DNA of 7,341 nt, from the NCBI GenBank assembly GCA_027623615.1, contig JAQBVH010000150.1:1-7341 (forward strand). The letters are read 5' to 3'. Both the position numbers and the translations under genes were made by a program. Source of the DNA: Planctomycetota bacterium (lineage in GTDB: Bacteria > Planctomycetota > UBA1135 > GCA-002686595). Below are positions 1 through 6,800 of this stretch, in pieces (positions within the stretch are counted from its first letter, which is position 1; each line of letters begins with the position of its first letter). Under the pieces are notes generated by a model, which ran no database searches, was not told where the DNA came from, and worked only from the letters and a program-made list of their open reading frames with translations.

Positions 1-1324
1 GCATGCGCTCGAACCGCGCCTGTCTCGTCGCCGACTGGCTCAGCCCCGCGATCATCGCCAGCGTCAGCGTGAACAGGATCGTGTTCTGCTGGGAGTAGCT
101 GATCGCGATCCCGAAGAAGATCGTGACCTGCACCATCAAGGTCGTGCCGAGGGCCCAGGCGCGCGCATGGCGGGCCTTGTCCGCGCGGGCGTACTTGATC
201 ACGCGACCCGCCTCCCGGAAGCCGACGCCCAGCACGGCCAGGAAGAGGACCAGGCGCAGCATGCCGCCGCGCACGCCCTCGACCACGTACTGGTTGGCCA
301 TGTCACGCATGTATGGGCCCCAATGCTCCGTCGACTTCACACCGAGGACCATCCACTCGCCGAAGTTCGCGATGAACCGGTCGATCAGCATGTAGCGGTG
401 GTAGCCCGAGGAACCACCGACCAGGTCGACCCTCGAGATGAGGTGCCAGACCGGCGCCTGCATCACGAGGTGCAGGGTGATCAGCACGGCCGCCACGCTC
501 CAGCGCACCGAACGCAGGCTCCTGCGGAAGGGGTACGCCACCAGCGCCAACATGCCCCCCGAGACGCCCATCAACGGGGTCGCCGATGAGGTCAGACCGA
601 TGATCAAGAGGACCAGGCCGATCGTCGTTCCAGTCCGCAGCTTCGACTGCCGCCGATCCCACCAGCCGCTGATGATCAGCGGCAGGAGCGTTACGAAGAA
701 GCTGCCCGCGAGGATCGCGTGGGGGAACGGTCCCTGACAGCGCAGGCGGCCCTCGCGTACCTTGGTCAGCTCCGGCACACCGCCCATCGACGCGAACAGG
801 TTGCGCCCGGTCAGCCGCTCGGCCAGGAACGCGAAGGCGACCGGCACGATCAGCAGGCCCAGCGCGCGCACCAGGTGATCGACGTCCTGCCAGCTGCGTA
901 CGACGCAGCGGAAGAACAGGTACATGCCCACGAAGTCGTAGGCGCGCCCGAGGCGGTTGATCAGCGCGCCCATGCTGCCGTGCAGCAGGCAGTAGGTCAC
1001 GGCCCCGAACACGGCCCACGCCACGAGCAGCTTGTCGAGGGTGGTCCAGCGCAGGTGCGCGTACTCGCCGCGCGCCAGCAAGCGGATCCAGGCGAACATG
1101 ACCATCAACCGCACGAGGTTGAAGTCGAGCGAGGCGACCACGAGGCGCTGCGCCGGCGACACGAAGCAGGCGAGCAAGAGCGTCGGCAGCACGGCGTGCT
1201 TGCGCGGCACGACGATCGTCGCCACGCCGAGCAGGAACACCATCAAGAGACCCACCGGGTGCAGGTTGGTCTGGTCGTGGTATCCGGCGGCGGCTTCGGG
1301 GGCGCTGAGGGCTGCGAGGAGCAT
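1..1324 (-). CDS. O-antigen ligase/polymerase-like polytopic membrane protein (partial, C-terminus outside window)
   Basis: The minus-strand frame from ATG at 1324 stays open to base 1 (441 codons) and has strong GC3. It encodes many hydrophobic segments, roughly at residues 22-40, 44-56, 68-84, 97-114, 129-142, 151-168, 203-220, 233-262, 275-290, 354-369, 390-410 and 415-430. A long hydrophilic stretch follows at about 291-350, containing SSGYHRYMLIDRF and TEHWGP. Many membrane spans plus one large loop near the C-terminal half is the layout of Wzy polymerases and WaaL-type O-antigen ligases, which join undecaprenyl-linked glycan units in the inner membrane. This match is by topology and pattern; Wzy sequences diverge too far for finer naming. 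It is divergent from an acyltransferase-glycosyltransferase operon, which supports a role in surface glycan assembly. The start is uncertain: no clear Shine-Dalgarno precedes ATG 1324, and an in-frame GTG lies at 1372. No stop is in the window, so full length is unknown. Confidence 0.82.
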   Translation of the reverse strand, partial: MLLAALSAPEAAAGYHDQTNLHPVGLLMVFLLGVATIVVPRKHAVLPTLLLACFVSPAQRLVVASLDFNLVRLMVMFAWIRLLARGEYAHLRWTTLDKLLVAWAVFGAVTYCLLHGSMGALINRLGRAYDFVGMYLFFRCVVRSWQDVDHLVRALGLLIVPVAFAFLAERLTGRNLFASMGGVPELTKVREGRLRCQGPFPHAILAGSFFVTLLPLIISGWWDRRQSKLRTGTTIGLVLLIIGLTSSATPLMGVSGGMLALVAYPFRRSLRSVRWSVAAVLITLHLVMQAPVWHLISRVDLVGGSSGYHRYMLIDRFIANFGEWMVLGVKSTEHWGPYMRDMANQYVVEGVRGGMLRLVLFLAVLGVGFREAGRVIKYARADKARHARAWALGTTLMVQVTIFFGIAISYSQQNTILFTLTLAMIAGLSQSATRQARFERM

Positions 1325-1379
1325 GGGGGCAGGGGGTGTTCTGCTATCGGCAACCGACCCCCGCGAATCCACGCCGTTT

Positions 1380-1396
1380 CGCTGGCCTCGCCAGCG
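1380..1396. repeat. Perfect 7-bp inverted repeat in the divergent region
   Basis: CGCTGGC (1380-1386) and GCCAGCG (1390-1396) are exact reverse complements with a CTC loop. It lies 33 bp before the GTG start of the acyltransferase and 55 bp before the ATG of the divergent membrane protein. It could be a 5'-leader hairpin or a regulator site. No T tract follows it on either strand, so it is not a standard intrinsic terminator. In such GC-rich DNA a chance origin is possible. Confidence 0.4.
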
Positions 1397-1414
1397 CCCA
1401 CTGGCCGATCAACC

Positions 1415-1420
1415 AGGTGA
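1415..1420 (+). promoter_or_regulatory. Ribosome-binding site of the acyltransferase
   Basis: AGGTGA lies 9 bases before the GTG at 1430 and complements the 3' end of 16S rRNA. It is the main reason to accept this GTG start. Confidence 0.55.
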
Positions 1421-1429
1421 CTCCTCCCC

Positions 1430-2053
1430 GTGTCCCCTGTCCGTTACTGGCCCCTCTCCGCCGTGGGAAAGTTTTTCCTCCGCTGCTTCGAGCGCACCAC
1501 GAGCCTGCGCGACCGCCTCTTCACCCTCGCCGTGCGCGGGGCGTTCGAGAGGGTCGGCCCGCGCACGACCCTGGCCCTGCCGATCAAGCTGCGTCACGTC
1601 GATCACGTGAGCCTCGGCGCCCGCGTCTGGATCGGCCCCGGTAGCTGGATCCAGACCCTGCCCGGCAAGGTCTGCGAGGCGCCGCGCATCGAGATTGGCG
1701 AGCACTGCCTCGTCTCCGGCGAGGTCGTACTGACCGCCGCCCTCGAGATCGTGCTCGAGGCCGAGGTCCTGCTCGGCCGCGGCGTGCACATCGCCGACCA
1801 CTCCCACGCCTACGGTGACACGGCGCTGCCCGTCCACGCCCAGGGCGTGACCAAGACGGCGCCCGTGCGCATCGAGTACGGCGCCTGGCTCGGCCAGGGC
1901 GTCGTCGTCTGCCCCGGCGTCACGATCGGCCGCGGCGCGGTGATCGGCGCCGGCAGCGTGGTGACGCGGGACATCCCCGCCCACTCGGTCGCGGTCGGCT
2001 CCCCGGCCAAGGTGATCAAGACCTTCGGCGACCCCGAGAGCAGCGCGGCATGA
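1430..2053 (+). CDS. Left-handed beta-helix (hexapeptide repeat) O-acyltransferase
   Basis: This 207-residue protein matches the maltose/galactoside/colanic-acid acetyltransferase group (LbH_MAT-like) in pattern and length. After an N-terminal region (1-50), turns of the beta-helix carry hexapeptide-type residues: LGARVWIGPGSWI, then IEIGEHCLVSGEVVL, then VLLGRGVHIADHSHAYGD. The D123-H124-S125-H126 segment is where the family carries its catalytic histidine. A linker of about 25 residues follows, then further turns, ending in the family's typical IGAGSVVTRDIPAHS (172-186) and VGSPAKVIK (189-197). Members transfer acetyl or a similar acyl group from a CoA donor to a sugar hydroxyl, usually as trimers in the cytoplasm. 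Here the likely acceptor is an exopolysaccharide or O-antigen precursor. The start is GTG with an AGGTGA site upstream. The stop overlaps the next gene's ATG (ATGA, 2050-2053), indicating translational coupling. The exact acyl group and acceptor cannot be read from sequence. Confidence 0.9.
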   Translation: MSPVRYWPLSAVGKFFLRCFERTTSLRDRLFTLAVRGAFERVGPRTTLALPIKLRHVDHVSLGARVWIGPGSWIQTLPGKVCEAPRIEIGEHCLVSGEVVLTAALEIVLEAEVLLGRGVHIADHSHAYGDTALPVHAQGVTKTAPVRIEYGAWLGQGVVVCPGVTIGRGAVIGAGSVVTRDIPAHSVAVGSPAKVIKTFGDPESSAA

Positions 2054-3390
2054 CCACCCCGGTCCTGTTCCTCAGCTACTACTTCCCGCCCCTGGGCGGC
2101 GCGGGTGTGCAGCGCTCGGCCAAGTTCGTGCGCTACCTGCCCGAGCTGGGCTTCACACCGACCGTGGTCGCTGGCCCGGCCGAGGGCCGCGGCCGCTGGG
2201 AGCCCACCGATCAGGTGCTGGCGGGGGAGATCCCCGCCGGGATCGAGGTCTTTCGCCCCGGCGCCACGCCCGCAGGTCTCGGCGGCTCCTCGCGCCTGAC
2301 ACGCCTCGTCGGCGGCCTCTCGCCCTGGTCGACCTGGTGGCAGGCGGCCCTGCTCGCCACGGCTCGGGAGGCTGCCTGCGCCCATCCGCCCGAGGTGATC
2401 CTCGCGACCCTCTCGCCCTTCGAGGGCCTGACGTCCGCGCTCCAGCTCGGCGACGAGCTCGAGCGCCCCGTCGTCGCGGACCTGCGTGACCCCTGGGCCC
2501 TCGACGAGGTCCAGGTCTACCCGACCGCCTGGCACCGGGCCCGCGAACGCCGCCGCATGGGCGGCCAGCTCGCGCGCTGCGCCGCGGTGATCATGAACAC
2601 GCCCGAGGCGCGCCGAGCCGCCCTCGACGCTTTCGGGCTCGACCCCGCGCGGGTGCACTGCATCACCAACGGCTACGACGCCGAGGACTTCGAGGGCTCC
2701 CGCCGCGAGCGCTCGGACGACCGCTTCCGCATCGTGCACACGGGCTACCTGCACACCGCGCGCGCCCTGGCTCATGCACGCCGTAGCCCGATGCAGCGCC
2801 GCTTCGGCGGGGAGCTCTGCCCGGTCGACTTCCGCGGGCGCTCGCACCTGTTCCTCTTGCAGGCCATCGAGGCGCTCGCGCGCCGCGACGCCGACCTGGC
2901 CGGGAAGGTCGAGCTACGCCTCGTAGGCATGACCTCGCCCGCAGATCGGGAGGCCGCCCGCGCCAGCGCAGTCGCGAACCAGGTCACTGAGCTCGGCTAC
3001 CAGGACCATCACGCCTCCGTCTCCGAGCTCGTGAACGCCGACCTTTGCTTCCTGCCCATGCATGCCCTGCCGCCCGGCCACCGGGCGCGCATTGTGCCCG
3101 GCAAGACGTACGAGTACCTCGCCAGCGGCCGTCCGATCCTGGCCGCGGTGCCCGAGGGTGACGCGCGGGACTTCGTGGTCGCAGCCGGGGGGGGAGACGT
3201 CGTCGATCCCCTGGATGTCGAGGCCATCGCCTCGGCCCTGGAGGCGCGCCTGCGTGCGGCGCCCGAGTTCCCGCGCGACCTGTCCGCGCAGGTCACCCGC
3301 TTCGAGCGACGGGCCCTGACGGAGCGGCTGAGCGAGGTGCTGCGCCAGGCGTGCGCAGTCACTCGGAGCCGGAATTCGAAGATCGCCTGA
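2050..3390 (+). CDS. GT4-type glycosyltransferase (GT-B fold)
   Basis: This 446-residue protein has the two-domain look of glycosyltransferase family 4. The N-terminal acceptor domain opens with VLFLSYYFPPLGGAGVQRS, the usual first beta strand and glycine-rich loop (G16-G17-A18-G19). ADLRDPW (143-149) is another hallmark of this subgroup. A linker containing TNGYDAEDF (206-214) leads to the C-terminal donor domain, which starts at about FRIVHTGYL and includes PGKTYEYLASGRPIL (350-364). E355 fits the second glutamate of the GT4 E-x7-E motif, while the first position is R347, so the motif is incomplete, as in some GT4 members. It would move a sugar from a nucleotide donor to a lipid-linked glycan at the cytoplasmic membrane face; the sugar is unknown. 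A charged, Arg-rich stretch (about 236-262) follows the interdomain region. The start is set by the ATGA overlap with the acyltransferase, with which it is surely co-transcribed. A run of eight Gs (3187-3194) lies inside the gene with the frame intact. Confidence 0.9.
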   Translation: MTTPVLFLSYYFPPLGGAGVQRSAKFVRYLPELGFTPTVVAGPAEGRGRWEPTDQVLAGEIPAGIEVFRPGATPAGLGGSSRLTRLVGGLSPWSTWWQAALLATAREAACAHPPEVILATLSPFEGLTSALQLGDELERPVVADLRDPWALDEVQVYPTAWHRARERRRMGGQLARCAAVIMNTPEARRAALDAFGLDPARVHCITNGYDAEDFEGSRRERSDDRFRIVHTGYLHTARALAHARRSPMQRRFGGELCPVDFRGRSHLFLLQAIEALARRDADLAGKVELRLVGMTSPADREAARASAVANQVTELGYQDHHASVSELVNADLCFLPMHALPPGHRARIVPGKTYEYLASGRPILAAVPEGDARDFVVAAGGGDVVDPLDVEAIASALEARLRAAPEFPRDLSAQVTRFERRALTERLSEVLRQACAVTRSRNSKIA

Positions 3391-3746
3391 CCGCCGCGTC
3401 GGTCACTCCGGTACGAGAGGGTGTGCGGCGCGCGATCTTCCTCCTGCTCCTCCTCGCCTGCGCGACGGTCCTGTGGACCGAGCTGCTTCAGTCGGTGGCG
3501 CCGGCGAGCAACTCCAGCGTCTGCCTCACCGGCAGCGGCGATCACGCGCTGCATGCCAGTGAACGGCTGCACGTCTCCGTGCGCGCTGGCGCGCCCGACC
3601 AGGACGCTCAGAAGGCGATGCTCTTCGAGGCCTGGGTGTTGACGGAACCCGTGAGTAGCGCAGAGGCTACGCACGGAACCCGTCGCCTTGCCACCACACG
3701 CAAGCGGCTCGAGCAAGTGCGCCGAACTTCGGGCTCACACCACTAG
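3351..3746 (+). CDS. Small membrane-anchored hypothetical protein
   Basis: This is a 131-codon frame starting at GTG 3351, inside the 3' end of the glycosyltransferase gene, with GAGGTG (3334-3339) 11 bases upstream. I do not recognise it. It has a hydrophilic N-terminus of about 26 residues, then one membrane segment (IFLLLLLACATVLWTELL, about 29-46), then a soluble part predicted outside the cytoplasm. Codons from about 3391 to 3645 favour G or C in the third position like the neighbours, which argues for a real gene. From about 3650 the bias weakens, and the last 35 residues are basic and low in character. This switch coincides with a direct repeat and hairpin (3642-3683), so the true ancestral C-terminus may have been replaced or lost. 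A second possible start is GTG 3423, giving a shorter protein that begins just before the membrane segment. Position in the operon suggests a link to surface glycan production, but no function can be given. Confidence 0.48.
   Translation: MRSHSEPEFEDRLTAASVTPVREGVRRAIFLLLLLACATVLWTELLQSVAPASNSSVCLTGSGDHALHASERLHVSVRAGAPDQDAQKAMLFEAWVLTEPVSSAEATHGTRRLATTRKRLEQVRRTSGSHH
3642..3683. repeat. 11-bp direct repeat flanking a hairpin
   Basis: ACGGAACCCGT occurs at 3642-3652 and again at 3673-3683, start to start 31 bases. Each copy is itself a small palindrome (ACGG-AAC-CCGT). Between and slightly overlapping them, GTGAGTAGC (3651-3659) pairs with GCTACGCAC (3666-3674) at eight of nine positions around a 6-base loop. 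The structure sits inside the C-terminal part of the 131-codon frame, where codon bias fades. It may be a small repeat element or a scar; copies elsewhere in the genome cannot be judged from this window. Confidence 0.45.
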
Positions 3747-3771
3747 GAGCGTGCCCATAGGTGCTCGCTCC
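3746..3771 (+). terminator. Possible hairpin terminator of the plus-strand glycan operon
   Basis: GGAGCG (3746-3751) pairs with CGCTCC (3766-3771). After a T-T mismatch, inner GC and CC pairs can extend the stem with one bulged T around an ATA loop. It begins at the last base of the TAG stop of the small membrane protein gene, where an operon terminator is expected. No T tract follows, so efficient intrinsic termination is doubtful. Confidence 0.3.
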
Positions 3772-3810
3772 GGGCTGCCACTCCGTCAGGTGTGGCGCCA
3801 AACAACACTC

Positions 3811-3852
3811 ACGCCTCCGCAGGAGGCGTAGCGGGCCCCAACGGGGTCCGCT
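3811..3852 (-). terminator. Tandem-hairpin terminator of the large lipoprotein gene
   Basis: Two adjacent stems are present. One pairs 3830-3839 with 3843-3852 over ten positions, with one G-T wobble and a 3-base loop; it overlaps the stop codon of the minus-strand lipoprotein gene (3851-3853). The second is a perfect 8-bp stem, ACGCCTCC (3811-3818) with GGAGGCGT (3822-3829). Read on the minus strand, the second stem is followed by GAGTGTTGTTTGG, a T-enriched tail, as in Rho-independent terminators. The plus strand has no T tract after the stems, so the orientation is clear. The double stem may also block read-through from the convergent operon. Confidence 0.65.
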
Positions 3853-6800
3853 AGAAGCTCGAGCGGTACTGCAGCCACATCTGCTTCACGAAGCTCGACC
3901 CCGCGCCTTGACCGCCGATGTAGAGGCTGTAGTTGAACAGGTCCTCGAGGTACGCCATGTTCTCAACGTCGTCCTCGGTCATCCACCGGTCGACGTAGTG
4001 GAAGAATTGGGGGTGATCCCATTCGTCCGCGGCGTCCATCATGCGCGCCGCGAGGGCGACCCCTGGCCAGGTGTAGCTGTTCGAGCGGCGGTAGGCCTCG
4101 CGCTTCTTGCCGCCGCCGCTGGAGGTGTTCTTGGTCTGCCACTCCGTCGGGTGGAAGTGCTCGTGCTCGGTGACCGGCGTCGCCACCGGGTCCTGACGGA
4201 AGAGCACGTTCGCCCCGGTCCACCCCTCGCTGGCAGGCACGATGTCGCTCTCGACATCGGTCAGCTTCTCGTGGGGGTAGTAGGTCATGTAGTCCGTGCG
4301 GTAGCTGTGCGGAGAGCCGCCGGACATGCCAGCGTCGTCGAGCATCACGCCCGCGAAGACCGTGGGCCACTTGTGCAGGGACGAATCGGCGCCGCCGAGC
4401 ATCCCGCAGCCCATGCTGTCGATGCCGAGCTGGATGAAGCCGACCATCAGGTCGTGCTTCTGCGCAGGCGAGGCGTCGGTCATCAAGAGCAGCGATGCGT
4501 CCGCGATGACGTTGTACACCTCGCGGTGGTAGTTGGGCATGTTCTCCGAAGGGTGGGTCTGGCGTCCAGGCCAGTCCCGGGTGCACAGGATCCACGGCCG
4601 CTCGAAGAACTTGGCGACCTGCTCGAGGGGCGTCAGGCTGCTGTCCGGGTGGAAGGCCAGGCTGCCGCCGGTGGGGGAAATGCCCGTGGGCAGCTTGTCC
4701 CAGCGTAGGTTGCCCGAGTCGAAGATCGGCTTCTTCCCGCTGGGGTAGACCGACGGAGCGTAGGCGTAGGGCGGACGGAACGCCGTCGAGGGCATCGGCG
4801 CATCGACGACGGTCAGCACCGCCGCCGCGCGCACCCACGAGAAGTTCGTCAGGCTGTCGCCGATCACGTCGGTGACCGGGAAGGGGTTCTCGGAGTGGCT
4901 GATCGAGGAGACCAGCGCGTCCCCCCCGCTCAAGGTGACCGGGTAGCTCACCGCGAGCGACATGTCCGCGTAGGGCACGCGGTCGTCGAAGGCCGACGCC
5001 GGACCGTTGTCCTTGGGCGCCGGGTTCAACATCGAGCCGTTGCGCTTCGAGGTGGGGGACGGGCTGACGTGGGTCACCGTCACCGGCCCAACGATCCATG
5101 TGTCCCCGGTCACGAACTTGCCCGACAGGACCGGCTGCTGGAAGTGCCAGGTGATGCCGTACTGGCTGACCTCGCTGACCCACTCCTGCTCGCCACCGCC
5201 CTCGCCGGTGATGATCAGCTGCACGTCGCGGCTGGTCGTGCCGATGCCGTTGGTCTGGTTGCGCAGGGTCAGCTTCGTCTCGTAGATGCCCTCACCGAAG
5301 CCCACGACCGCGTCGCCGTCGATGGTGATGACGACCTCGTGGGTGGCGCCGGGTTCGAGGACGCCCGCGTTCACCCCCTGGACGAACACCCACGGCGCGC
5401 CCAGGTTGGCCTCCCAGTCGACAGGCTCGGGGCCGGGGTTCTCGAGCAGGTAGGTCATCGAGTCGATGAGCGGCTCCTCACCCTCGGGAGCGCTCGTGTA
5501 GAAGTTCGACGTGGGCGTCGCCACGAGGTGCGCCGATTGGGCGTCACCCGGGCCCGCCTCGAAGTTCTGCTCGACCTCGCCCGACGACAGGTCGCGGCCG
5601 TAGACGGCCACCAGGTGCAGGTCCCCGAGCCAGGGCCGCTCGTCGCCGCCCAGCTCGTTGGCGAGGGCGAGGTCGAAGTCGTCCTCCCAGTTGGTCAGGC
5701 TGCCGCCGATCTGACCCTCGCTCGAGAGCACGCCGTCGAGGTAGATGCGCGCCAGGCCGCTCGCCGAGCGCGTGTAGACCACGTGCTGCAGCCCGAGCTG
5801 CGCCGTACCCGCGTCCGTCGCGAGGTGTGGCATGCCGTTCTCGTCCGTCGCGGTCGAGCGCAGGCGCACGTTGAAGGTGTCGGACGGCTGGTTCGACCAC
5901 AGCCCCTGGCTGAGGGTCACGTCGCGTGCATAGACGCCGTTCGAGATCGTGACGATGCGCGCCGGCCCGTCCTGGACCAGGTTCTGGGGTGAGATCCAGG
6001 CCTCGATCGTGAGGGCACCCGTGCTCTGCACGTGCTCGATGATCTTGGTGGCCGGTCCCTGCGACGCGAGGCGCGTCGGGGACACGATGCGCAGCTTGCC
6101 GGGCAGCCACTCGACAGCGCTCGCGTCGTCGATGGACAGGTTCTGGAAGGGCTCCACGCCGGAGGCATCGAGCACGCTGCTGCCTGGCTGTTCGAAGTCG
6201 TAGAGGGTCGCGAGACCCTCGGTCACGCGCTCGCCCTCGCCGCCGGAGTTGCCGCTCGAGAGGTTCAGGTGGACCGCGCGCAGCTGCGCATTGCCCGGCG
6301 GGCCGCTCGTGACGGTGAACTGGGCCAACGCGCGATGGGTCCCCGAGGGCATCGTGCCGGTCGCGCCCGGGTCGAGGCCGACCGCGACCTCGGTGGTCTG
6401 GCCCGGTGACAGGCTGCCGCTCCACGCGTCGGGCAGCACGAGCCAGGGCTGATCGACGGCGAGGGACCATTCGAGGGGCTGCGCGCCCTCGTTGGTCAGT
6501 CGGTAGAAGACCTCCTCGCTGTCGAAGGGGCCGCCGATCTCACCGGTGACCGTGCTGTCGCCCTCGGGCGTGATCCACAGGGGTGCGCCATCCAGCGCGG
6601 GCAGCACGCGCAGGAGGAACGCGAGGTAGATGTCACCTGCGCCGCTGCCCGAGGGGCGGAACATGATGTCCGCCGGATACTCGCCATGCTTCAGCTGCGA
6701 CGCCTGGGCCATGTCGAGCAAGACGGTCACCTCGGCCGAGGCGCCCGGCGCGAGCTCCCCCGCGTCCCTGGAGAACACCAGCCACTCCTGCGTGGCCTGC

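Larger units (their letters stand above)
1325..1429. promoter_or_regulatory. Divergent intergenic region, presumed promoters for both glycan units
   Basis: This gap separates the minus-strand membrane protein (ATG 1324) from the plus-strand acyltransferase (GTG 1430), so promoters for both directions should lie here or just inside the genes. I see no convincing -35/-10 pair on either strand. It holds a perfect 7-bp inverted repeat at 1380-1396 and an AGGTGA ribosome-binding site at 1415-1420. The promoter assignment is inferred from gene layout, not from a seen motif. Confidence 0.45.

Noticed and set aside
303..1019. 238-codon minus-strand open frame
   Set aside because: It lies within the polymerase-like gene in another frame; the product is Arg/Pro/Gly-rich with no membrane logic, while the chosen frame gives many clean hydrophobic spans.
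719..1420. 233-codon plus-strand open frame opposite the membrane protein gene
   Set aside because: His/Gln/Arg/Glu-rich low-complexity product typical of an antisense shadow in GC-rich DNA.
1810..2847. 345-codon minus-strand open frame opposite the acyltransferase and glycosyltransferase
   Set aside because: Ala/Arg/Gly-rich composition with no recognisable domain; the plus-strand genes here have clear family motifs.
3009..3716. 235-codon minus-strand frame across the GT end and the small gene
   Set aside because: No domain or signal, high Arg/Ser/Ala content, and it conflicts with the well-supported glycosyltransferase.
3775..4148. 13-base direct repeat CTGCCACTCCGTC at 3775-3787 and 4136-4148
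   Set aside because: One copy is intergenic and the other is inside the lipoprotein gene, with no further similarity around them; a chance match is likely in a GC-rich window.
3761..4708. 315-codon plus-strand frame opposite the lipoprotein gene
   Set aside because: Antisense to the highly structured C-terminal domain; the product is Val/Arg/His/Gly-rich without motifs.
4895..5992. 365-codon plus-strand frame opposite the lipoprotein gene
   Set aside because: Antisense to the third repeat and the LamG-like domain; composition is that of a shadow frame.
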